64,000 nucleotides of DNA. Origin: Trichoplax adhaerens. Its lineage: Eukaryota > Placozoa > Uniplacotomia > Trichoplacea > Trichoplacidae. Positions 41,001 through 51,240 of this stretch are shown in pieces. The notes under the pieces were generated by a model. The model made no database searches and had not been told where the DNA came from. It worked only from the letters and a program-made list of their open reading frames with translations. The translations under genes and the position numbers were made by a program. Location: positions 7,330,939 to 7,394,938 of the forward strand of contig NW_002060945.1 in the NCBI RefSeq assembly GCF_000150275.1, given 5' to 3'. Position 1 is the stretch's first letter; the number at the start of each line of letters is the position of its first letter.

Positions 41001-43493
41001 TTCTTTTGTAGGTCTTTGGTTGCTGGTAATCGCAAGTACGTCTTTCTTGTTAAAGGCCCCTTGATTTTAGTAGCCGTGTCTTCATTGGAAGACTCCGTTC
41101 CACAGGTTTAAATAATATTTTTTGACGCCTGTCTATACAAATAGCGAAATAGATAACAATTTAATTGAATATTATTGGAGAATTTTAAAGATTATCATAT
41201 TATTCTTGATTTTATAGCTGCAATTACAATTAACATATGTTTATCATCAAATATTGAGCGTTTTAACTGGTGCTCAATTGGAAAAGATTTTTGAACAATT
41301 ACGTAATTACGATTTACGAAAATTACTCGGAGGTTCGTCTAGTTGTTGTAAAAAATTGATTGAACTAAACGGCTAATGTGTGTGATCATTGTTTACAGGA
41401 ACGGAAAAATTTCTGCATAATTTATTAGATATGATGGACAGAGATCCGAGCTTTTTTCTTGAATCGGTCTGTACTTATTGCTGTTCAGTTAGCTTTTAAA
41501 ATTGGTGTTTGACTTTATTTAATATTCTATATAATGGATACTTGTAGGTACAATGTCTTCCAATACCGGTTCACTACAGGGATAGCATCGCCAGTAGTTT
41601 GCAGCATGCCAAGACTAAGGTATAATGGAATTGTGATGCAATGATAAAAATTACCCTATTATACTGAGCATAGTAAATCTTTCCTTATTACATTCTTGTA
41701 GAGTTTGGTCTTTGCGATTTTGATTACAGAAAATCAATTGATAACGCTTGTTAGACCTAAAAAATACAATTTACACCCTGCAGGTATTGAAATATATTAT
41801 ATGTATACGACGAATACAATCTTAACGATTACTTGCACCACTTATTGAATACTATATACGAGTAACTTTAAGTTGGAAATGGTTTAAAATAATGTTTGTG
41901 TTAAAATAATTCTTTTAGATTTACACTTAATAATCAACCTGGTTAATGCATCAACATCATTTCAATCTTGTGAATCGTGGCTACCAATTTGTTTACCAAA
42001 ATTTAATGATAGGTGATACGAAAATTTTGTATTATCAAAAGGATTAAATATAGAGTATTGTTACATGGTATCGATAGAATAAAGGGATTAAATTAAATAG
42101 CTCGCATTCTTTCTTAAAATGAAATTTAGTGGGTACCTTCATGCGCATATTTCCTATCTTTCGGAGGAGTGTCCAGCCTGTCTTGTTCTTTTATCAACCG
42201 ATAAAGATGCATTTTATGAATTAGCGGAAAGTAGAGAAAAGATCATCAAGGTATTTATTGTACTAACCTGTAGAAAGGTGCTTAGTGGAAATATTCTATG
42301 ATTTACAAATGCTACTTTGCTAATATTTTTGGCTTTTTTTTAGCGTTTAACGGTAAAGAGCAATTGTATTCCGGTTATAAGTGAAGCTATAACTACGAAT
42401 AAATACGGCCTGGGTATATAAATTTAGTTATTAAAATATCAAGCATTCACGTAATTAATTGATGGTTTCTCACTGCTTAAGATTACATTATCGGCAGTGA
42501 AATTTGGCACTTTTTATACAAAAGTAAAACCTATGGCCAATTTGTTTCTCCGAAATGCAGACCACCATATAATACTGTAGAAGAACAGACACGGTATGAA
42601 ATAGTATCAATATAACTGCTGTATTGAATAATAATATTTCTAGAGTTATTTCTCAATCATAACTTATCGTACAATGTTAACCTTTCAGATTACAAGAGCT
42701 TTACAAGTACCTCCACCATCGTATGCATGCTAGTGCAAAGCCTTTAAAACTTGTATATCGCCTAAGAAGTCAAGAAGCCTTGCTAGGATGGGTATGCTCA
42801 TTTTATTTAACTCCATGCGTATAAGCAGGAATAATTTGAGATCAGAGTAACAGTTTTGATTGATTACTGAAAGTTTGCATCTGATATGACATTTTTTGAG
42901 TTTAATTTTAATACAAATTTAATATTTCTGGTTGTTTTTTGTCTACCCAGATAAAATATGGTAGTTCAAAATTTAATCATAGCTCGTTGTAGGAAGGAAG
43001 AATTTAATGATACAGTATTTTAATCAGTCTAGAGTAATTACTTCATTAATGCCGAAATGTTTCATAGAATTAACGTTATACAAGATATATTAATACTGTA
43101 CTACTACATTTAATTCTGTGTATTGCTTTGATTACTTGTTCACAGCTTAAGTTTTCATTTCTAATTAATGATAGTAAATATTGTATTCAAACTTTTATTA
43201 GATATCCGAAACTTTTGAACTGTATGCTGTCTTCAATCCATTAGTGAGTAAAACTGTTGCAATCGGTAATGTTAAGAGACTGATGGCAATTATAAAAGTA
43301 AGTGTAATACTGGTCACCATCTTTATTCCTTCAATAAAGTACTCGTATATAAATAATATATACTCTATATGTATATAGTAGATACGTATACCAACAGTAT
43401 GTGTTGAAGAAATGTGTAACTATGTTTTTTTATTTTCAAATTATTTAGCAAGAAGAAGATAAATTATTCATAGTCAATGCACGAACTTTTTAA
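38060..43493 (+). CDS. MON1: MON1, subunit of the Mon1-Ccz1 Rab7 exchange factor
   Basis: With Ccz1, Mon1 is the guanine-nucleotide exchange factor that loads Rab7 on late endosomes. Sixteen exons are proposed: 38060-38175, 39502-39596, 39899-39977, 40838-40924, 41012-41105, 41218-41332, 41399-41466, 41548-41619, 41702-41783, 41919-42012, 42130-42250, 42344-42413, 42482-42593, 42689-42791, 43202-43297 and 43449-43493, for about 482 aa. Family hallmarks are KHIFILSEAGKPIYSRYG, TIMGVMQALVSF, HQILSVLTGAQLEKIF, NYDLRKLLGG, RDPSFFLESVQCLP, HLIINLVNASTSF, YLHAHISYLS and EIWHFLYKSK, ending EEDKLFIVNARTF. The first two exons code an acidic tail without detectable homology. Exon 1 is chosen by its ATG and phase, so the start is moderately certain. 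Placozoan-like genomes usually have one MON1, ancestral to MON1A/B. Confidence 0.93.
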
Positions 43494-44758
43494 GCAACGA
43501 AGGTTTTCCATGAATTCAGGAGATGATATTAATAAACTGTTTATTCAAGAAATATTCTCTTTAAGATAATTTCAATATTACTTTTCATATTGCCAAAAAT
43601 TAGTATAAAATTGAAAAGGTGATGCCATTAAAATGAAATCTACTACTGTATAAAAGTTATCTCAATGCAAGATATTGATACACACACTAAATTTAGTCAG
43701 TAATATAAAAGTCAATTAGTTTGTTGTTTGCTATTTGGGGTAACTATGTGATTGTTTAGACTGCTGGAAAGTTGTAAATACGCATTATTTGTTATTTTGT
43801 AGTTGTTATAACTATAGACCAAGCGTGATAAAGAATCATTTCCACATTTGTAAATACTCTATGTGGATTTTTGTATTCGTGTAAAAAAAGTATGCATCAT
43901 TTGTACGTACGCTCATGTGTTGTACTGTATATATAGATTAGACAATGTTTATAATTGTGGCGTACCAGGTAAAATAATTTAATGACGTCTTCTCTTCCTT
44001 CGAATGGTTGCTTGTGCTATGTTTATCCGATATGTCGGTAGACAAGCATCTATAAAATAGTCTTTTAATTAAGCAATGGCTACATCAAGGAGAATGTTTA
44101 AAATTTTTTTATATTAATGCATTCATTGTGTATTGTATCAATACGATATCATCTTAACATCAGTTCAACATACTGTATTTCCTCATCATCATCATTATCA
44201 TGGCAATAAAGCTATGCTATTAAAAAAGAATTTGATTGATTTTTGATTTTAGAATTGCAAGTAAAGTTTAAGAGGAAATTGGGTTGTTGTATATTGCTAA
44301 GATGAGTAACATAGGGTATACTTTTATATTTTAACATTAGTCCATTATTTTTATAATCACCATTTTAAATAAATAGCACACGCCACTTGCATCTATATTG
44401 TATAATTAACAATCAATATCGCACTAATAATACAACGTTATATGCTATTTATTGTCCGAGAATTGAATTAGAAAGTCGGATAAATGCTTTCGGTAATATC
44501 AATGAAGATCAAAACTGTTAGCCATGTTATTCAATTTTTATCCAAGTATGATTGACGATTTCAAGAATAAATTTTATACATACATTAATCGCCAATGTTG
44601 AAAATTGTTGATACAGAGAATTGAGTTCTCAAAGATTAAGATAGTTAGTAGATTGAATCGTGTTGACTCATTCACTGGTAATCATGATTGGATATTTTTC
44701 CTTCAAGTGAGTCAAAATGAATTTCACTACGTGACAATAAGACAGCTGGCATGGCTTG
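43494..44758. other. Convergent spacer between MON1 and WASF
   Basis: AT-rich sequence without tandem arrays or recognised genes. AATAAA at 43531-43536, 38 bases after the MON1 stop, is a good poly(A) signal for MON1. No equally good signal was seen close to the WASF stop on the minus strand. Confidence 0.5.
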
Positions 44759-47700
44759 CTAGTTGAAGTAGCCACCATCATCGGATTCATTCCATTCCGA
44801 TTCTGCACTACTATTTTCGCCATCGTCTTCATCAGAGCTAACTTGTAGCCATTGGCGACGTTTCAAGAGACCCTCGACATCTTTACCAAATATGCCCGTT
44901 GGTCTCCTTTCTCTCTTTTCTGGCCCTTCATCTTGCACTTTACGCAGTTTCTTGCTTCTAATGGCTCTTAGTAGGTCAGAGCCTTCAGATGCTATTTTTG
45001 GCTGTTGTACTTTTGCTGCAAGCGCAGAGGATTCATCAAAGTTAGGCGTAACTTGAGCAATCATTGATTCAGGTGGAGGTGGAGGCAGCGTCGGTTGAGG
45101 AATATCGTGTAAATCATCCGTGTCTGCCTTTGACGATTGAAGGGCAAAATGAACTTGTACATTTTCTTCCTCTTGATTTATTATCGACTGATCTGGGATA
45201 GGTGAGGGATAAGGAGGAAGTGATAACGTTGAGTGAAGATGACTATTGACTGGCGGTTCAGCTATTTCTTGTACATTATTTGCAAAATTGACACTAGTAG
45301 ATTGTGCAGTAACGTTGCTTGTATTATTTATTATCCGGTTGGTATTTTGTGGTTGTTGATTTACTTGTTGATCAGCCAATCTCTGATGTTGATTATATTC
45401 AAATTGATCCTCAAGATCATCAAGAGAAAATGGCTGTGGTGGTGGCGGCAGCACAGGCGATCGAGGAGTGGGTATATCATCATCATCATCATCATCATCA
45501 TCCTCCTCTTCTACTTCATGACTTGGTGTATGAAAGTAATGAATACTGTGGTGTTCTGCTATCACTACACTTTGATCTCCACTTTTCTTTTCAGTATTTT
45601 GATTTTCTAATTCGTCATCGTCCTCATAACGACTCGGTTCAATAGGTGTTGTCGGCGCTACAGTGACAGGAGGCTGCTTAACATATTCGACATCACCAAA
45701 TTCGACTCCTTGTGCATTGTAAACTTTCTTTTCTATCTGGGTAATTTTTTTCTCACGACGATTTCGTTTTTTATCGCGTTGCGCTTTCTAAAGAGATAAG
45801 TAAAGGAAAAGAAAAGAAATTGACTATGGAATAACTCACTGTATGCTATAATTTATAGGCTATTTAAACAACGATACAATTGGTTTGAAGTCCTTGGTGA
45901 AAATCGCTCCATTCCATCGTTTTTTAAAGGGATAAATATTATTCCCCTGCTAACTCTTCATTTTGCCATTATAGTAAAATAGGCACATTTACTACTACAA
46001 GTACAATACAGTACTGTGCTGTAGGATAAGTTACATCACAGAATAATCACATCGCAATTCTATTCCATTGCTGTACTATCGGGCTAGTAAGATTGAGCAG
46101 TCATATTGAATGGAAAACTGGAATTTTAGATTGACTGACATTATAGTAAACTACACGTATTCTCAATAGGATATATCAATTGAATGGAGAATAATATTAT
46201 TGCAATGTGTAGACTATTACAATATTGGCTAGTAAGACTAATGATGAGATTGAGCAGCCCTAGTGAAAATGAATTTGTATGACAGATAGTACTGTATAAT
46301 CCACGAAGATAATGTCATTAACCAGTCAGTGATGAGCTGATCTATCCTACGCTATCCTTGATTGTAAGTTTGTATACCTGTCGTTTTTGAGTTTCTTCTA
46401 CAACAGATTTAGCCCAAAGGTCGAAAAAGTACTGCGGATCGGTATAAAATTTCATGGCATCTTTGTTGTCGTCTCGATAAGCATTCATTAACCTCAAATT
46501 TGGGGGTCTTTTAGAATCATCGTAGATTTTAAGTAAAGCAGTAGGAAGATTGGAACGTGATAGGACTTGTTGTTCCGAAGTATACGTACTTTTGAAAGGT
46601 TTTCTCATATTAGCACTTGCTAAAGCAACTAAAAGATGAAAAATATAGATCGAATTGAAGTGAAGAATGAGTCTTGATAGATAGTTTACGCATGATAATG
46701 ACATTGCTACTGTATGTGTTGATCAAGAAGGCATTGAAGACAACTTGATGACTCTCTATTTGACTAATACTACACTTTTTCTTTTCTTCCGTACTGTCCA
46801 TTCTATACCTGTAGGATAGACTGTCTTGTATTATCAATCCATTCCTCTATCGACAGTAAGACTACTTGATGACTGTCCATTTGACTCCTAACTTACTTTT
46901 TTTTTTTTCCGTACTGTCCATTCTACACCTGTAGGATAGACTGTCTTGTATTATCAATCTATTCCTCTATCAACAGTAAGACTACTTGATGACTGTCCAT
47001 TCTACACCTGTAGGATAGACGATCTTGCATGATCAATCTATTCCTCTATCGACAGTAAGACTACTTGATGACTGTCCATTTGACTCCTAACTTACTTTTT
47101 CTTTTTTCCGTACTGTCCATTCTACACCTGTAGGATAGACTGTCTTGTATTATCAATCTATTCCTCTATCAACAGTAAGACTACTTGATGACTGTCCATT
47201 CTACACCTGTAGGATAGACGATCTTGCATGATCAATCTATTCCTCTATCGACAGTAAGACTACTTGATGACTGTCCATTTGACTCCTAATTCGCTTTTTC
47301 TTTTTTTCCGTACTGTCCATTGTATACCTGTAGGATAGACTGTCTTGTATTGTAATTATCAATCCATTCCTCTATGGACAGTAAGACTACTTGATGACTC
47401 CATTTGACTCCTAAATTACTTTTTCTTTTTTCCGTACCGTCCATTCTACAACTGTAGGATAGACTGTCTTGTATTGTAATTATCAATCCAATCCTCTATC
47501 GACAGTAAGACTACTTGATACAGTAGCAATATCGTGATTAGAATCAAGGTAAAGTTGAATACGATGACTATCATGCTGTTGTATGGTGGATGAAAAAGGT
47601 GATCAGAGATGATGATTGATCCTACCTTGCTCTTCATTGGGATCTAACGATTCGACCACCACAGTTAACTTATCCACACGCGCTTTCAATGTCGACGTTC

Positions 47701-47893
47701 GTTCAAAGATCGTTTCCGCTTCTTTGGATAACTCGGAGAAAAGCTCTTCGGTATGATGTGCTAGACTACTTAGTTGTTGTAATACACCTACTAAGCTATT
47801 AAATGAAACTCCTTCTAATTCATCGCGAATACTTCGGTCCAATTTGCGCCGACTAACATAAGAAGGGCCAACAGCGCGGACAATTAACGGCAT
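44759..47893 (-). CDS. WASF: WAVE/SCAR actin-nucleation promoting factor (WASF family)
   Basis: This gene encodes the WAVE regulatory complex subunit that relays Rac signals to Arp2/3. Three exons, 47893-47626, 46628-46378 and 45787-44759, give 515 aa. The N-terminal WAVE homology domain runs through MPLIVRAVGPSYVSRR, VGVLQQLSSLAHHTEELF and, in exon 2, MRKPFKS with AYRDDNKDAMKFYTDPQYFF. A basic stretch (KRNRREKK) follows, then an Asp run, Pro-rich segments, a WH2 motif (SDLLRAIRSKKLRKVQ), the central helix (DVEGLLKRRQW) and an acidic tail with a Trp (ESEWNESDD). The tail ends DGGYFN, so the Trp is not next to the C-terminus as in vertebrate WAVEs. The start is placed at MPLIV by homology, although an in-frame ATG lies 7 codons upstream. 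Intron 1 carries a tandem array. Confidence 0.95.
45474..45502 (-). repeat. (GAT)n trinucleotide run coding for poly-Asp in WASF
   Basis: An ATC run on the plus strand codes nine consecutive Asp residues after EVEEE in WASF exon 3. The opposite frame gives a meaningless poly-His run. Confidence 0.9.
46745..47520. repeat. Tandem array with alternating 120/79-bp units, WASF intron 1
   Basis: GTAGGATAGAC occurs at 46811, 46931, 47010, 47130, 47209, 47330 and 47454, so spacings are 120, 79, 120, 79, 121 and 124 bp. Long units add a TTTGACTCCTAACTTAC block followed by a poly-T run and TCCGTACTGTCC; short units lack it. The long-plus-short pair is therefore a 199-bp higher-order unit repeated twice. 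Every unit holds ATCAATCTATTCCTCTATC and GACAGTAAGACTACTTGATG. Confidence 0.95.
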
Positions 47894-48167
47894 GATGAGC
47901 GCACACACAGTCAAACTCTCGATCTCGTCAAGTCAATAAGCAGTCTAATCGATCGGATAATGTCCAATAATAACCCACACTTTGTCAATAGGAATATCAG
48001 CGATTAATTTCAGTGGTAGAGAGTAAAGTAAAGATGAGTTTAAACTCAATTTGCAGTGGATTGCAGTTGATTCCTTGCTAGCAAATGGAGCAAAACTGCA
48101 GGCCCCCCTCGACCAACTCGGATCTCCTTTCTGGCTTGGTGTGCCGTAGGCTACTCACTCAGTTACT

Positions 48168-48190
48168 TGGACTGTACAGTGTACAGTCCA
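48168..48190. repeat. 11-bp inverted repeat upstream of WASF
   Basis: TGGACTGTACA and TGTACAGTCCA flank a single G, a perfect palindrome apart from the centre. It lies about 275 bp upstream of the WASF start codon. It is followed by a looser inverted pair (CTGTAGACT...AGTGTAGACTG). Confidence 0.85.
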
Positions 48191-48510
48191 GTAGGATAGA
48201 ATATACTGTAGACTCTACAGTGTAGACTGTAGGGGAAATGGACAGACGGCAGCAGTGACTAGAGCTGAGAAAGGTTCGCTTCGGTTCAAATCGTTACGAT
48301 CTAGATGCCGCAGGCATACTGTTGATTGGCGTTTTATACCTGAACCATACACTATACTATCGAAAACCAACTTGGTGATTGATACTAAAGCTAAACAAGA
48401 CCTGGACGAAACACGCTTGGACGGACAGACACGTTGGGCCTTCTGTGGTCAAACTATCACAGACTGTCATTACGTACTGTACGTACTACAGTCGACGTAT
48501 TCTCCTGCAG

Positions 48511-49160
48511 GTCAGTTCAATGACCTGACACACACACACAGTACGTACTGTACAGTACTACAATCGAGTTCGTTCGTATTCTCCTGCAGGTCAGTTCAAT
48601 GACCTGACACACACACACAGTACGTACTGTACTGTACTACAATCGAGTTCGCTCGTATTCTCCTGCAAGGTCAGTTCAATGACCTGACACACACACACAG
48701 TACGTACTGTACGACAGCACGGACGAGTTCGCTCGTAGTCTCCCCCACGTCAGTTCAATGACCTGACACACACACACAGTACGTACTGTACGACAGCACG
48801 GACGAGTTCGCTCGTAGTCTCCCCCACGTCAGTTCAATGACCTGACACACACACACAGTACGTACTGTACTACAGCACGGACGAGTTCGCTCGTATTCTC
48901 CTACAGGTCAGTTCAATGACCTGACACACACACAGTACGTACTGTACTATAGCACAGTCGAGTTCGTTCGTATTCTCCTGCAGGTCAGTTCAATGAACTG
49001 ACACACACACACAGTACGTACTGTACTACAGCACGGACGAGTTCGCTCGTAGTCTCCCCACGTCAGTTCAATGACCTGACACACACACACAGTACGTACT
49101 GTACTACAGCACGGACGAGTTCGCTCGTAGTCTCCCCCACGTCAGTTCAATGTGTCACAC
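48511..49160. repeat. Tandem array, about 9 copies of 79 bp, WASF/SLC25A22 divergent region
   Basis: GTCAGTTCAATG recurs at 48511, 48590, 48670, 48749, 48828, 48907, 48984, 49062 and 49141 (spacing 77-80 bp). Each unit has three self-complementary parts: GTCAG...CTGAC, GTACGTAC followed by TGTAC, and ACGAG-TTCG-CTCGT (a five-pair stem with a TTCG loop, or a variant). A CA dinucleotide run lies after the first part. The stem of the third part is kept or co-varies with the loop (TTCGTTCGT variants) in most copies. Confidence 0.95.
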
Positions 49161-49168
49161 ACACACAT

Positions 49169-49210
49169 GATGGTTGTGTCACACACACACAGTGGTGTGA
49201 CACAACCATC
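49169..49210. repeat. Perfect 16-bp inverted repeat at the end of the 79-bp array
   Basis: GATGGTTGTGTCACAC (49169-49184) and GTGTGACACAACCATC (49195-49210) are exact reverse complements with a 10-base loop. The structure directly abuts the 79-bp array and could have arisen by fold-back at the array edge. Confidence 0.95.
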
Positions 49211-51240
49211 CATGGCGTCCAGTCCTGTCCGGTAGCTTCTACTGAGTCGACGCAGTCGTCGAGGATTGAGCGTCTGCAGTCCGGCGGTAGCTGTCGGCTA
49301 CTGGAGTAAACTGGACAGGAAAAACTTTCTGACGTCCAAGTTATCATCATTGATCAACACTAAATTGAACCAACAATGACCATATCGGAAACAATATCGG
49401 AAAGAATCTACAGGTAATACGTTGAATTCATCATTTTAAGCATGAGTAGATTGGCAAGGATGAACAGGTCAAGATCGATGTCAGTAGTAGTCTTGATTGG
49501 AGCTGGATGCAAGTTGAGGCGATCCTTCCAGATGCTACTTGCACTCCGTCTTTCTTGTCGCGTAATGCAGATGATTCTTCACTTTGTCTGGTACAAGTCA
49601 AAGTCCCTGCTTGCAAGAGCAATAAAATCGCCGGATAAAAAGATGAAATACAACAGAGTCCTTCGTCATCATGTTGTTGTAGCCAATGAAGGAAGGGCCT
49701 TGGGCTCTTTCTCTATTTCTTGGCGACATGCTAATCCATTTCATCAGGACTGAATGCATTGACCAGTGGTATGGGTGTCGTCAACAAAAGCGATTTATCC
49801 TTCTACAACCGTTGACATTCTATCCATCAAAATGGATAAAAGACGCTTCTCCTATTCGTCGACTTCAATCGTGCTCTACAGTCAGTGGATACAAGGGCAT
49901 AGGCATTCTATTGCAACTTTTGAATACAGCTAACCTTCTCACCCAATCAACTATGCCTCCATGATGTTGGAGAAGGATATCGATACGCGTCCATAACGAC
50001 AAATGGATCTTTCATTCTGCTACTCGATCTCATCCTGATCGTATTGACCTACAGTGCATGAATAGTCCAGTATACATTTGTTGTGTAAGTAAGTTATTCA
50101 TGACCGCCTGCCATTCTCCATCCAAACTGCCCCCCAAAATAGGATACCGTATTAAATCCATCCTGTACAACAGTCGGCACTCATTGCTCATTAAATTTAT
50201 AAAAATTCAAGGCGTTTCCTCGATTGCTACTGTAATCAATCGTCATATCAATCCAGGAATGATCACAATCGATCATCCACTCTATCACTTGCAATCCTAG
50301 TGGACTACTTTAGCCTTGAGTTATTGTGGCCAATACCTAGCTAGATTAAAGACTCCATCGATCCATTTTTTTTCCTCCTCTAATCAATTAAAAATGAATT
50401 CATGAATTAGGCCGTAATCCCGCCCACTATTGCTCTACTTTATTCTATTCATAGACAGTGGACCCCAATTTTTTACCTTAATTTGCTCTACTTCTACTTC
50501 ATCTATCCTATAAATGGATGATGAATAGACTACATTGTACGTAGCTAGAGACATACTGTAGATTGAAAGAAAATTGCAAGAATCAACCTTACTTTACGAT
50601 CATAATAGCCATGGCAATATCTTTGGTATGCACAACTTTGACACTTACTCTAATGTCATTAAAATGCACATTACCCTTTCATTAGTATTCATTCTGCCTA
50701 ACTTGCAAGTATACATCTCCTTTCTACTCTAGTATAACGTAAGGCACCCATTAAAATATCCATCTCTCTACTGTTGAATCAATATGAACAATTTCTCATC
50801 AAGATCATCCTGTAATACTGTCATCTCAATCAGGCTTTCTTAAACCCTTATTACAAACGTTTGGATAGCATCTGCAAAGTCATACTATCCAAGTCTATCG
50901 TCGACGACAACGATATCCTACCAATCATGGACATTATGTATCATCGTTTAAGCTATTTACGCTGAGTATCTGAGTAATCGGGGTTATTATGGCTGGGCCT
51001 AATGGACATCACTCAATAGGACAGTTATTGTCATTACTGTTTAAACTTTGCCAAAATCAAACAATAATGATACCTACATTAGCACATTATTATACATTGC
51101 TCGCTTTGATATGGATACAAGTTGATACTGGCATCGTTTGTTGTTAGCTGGATGAATACAGTAGCGATCATCAACCATGTACAACTAGATGAATGAATCA
51201 ATAAGCTATCAGACTAAATAAATCAATTAAAGAATCGATC
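49211..51240. other. Upstream region of the carrier gene with possible decayed coding segments
   Basis: The GC content of 49.3-50.3 kb is visibly higher than in the flanks. It holds several overlapping frames: ATG at 49376 with a good donor at about 49423 (MTISETISERIYR), an open frame at 49442-49753, another in a different phase at about 49437-49634 with protein-like composition (KIDVSSSLDWSWMQVEAILP), and frames at 49686-49964 and 50058-50300. None matches a family I know, and no single spliced product is clearly better than the others. The 50.3-51.2 kb part shows nothing. Confidence 0.3.

Noticed and set aside
45233..45645. Plus-strand frames of 108-125 codons with a poly-His run
   Set aside because: They are antisense shadows of WASF exon 3; the His run is the reverse reading of the Asp-coding GAT repeat.
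48511..49160. CRISPR-like array
   Set aside because: Whole 79-bp units repeat with no unique spacers, and the genome is eukaryotic; this is a satellite-type array.
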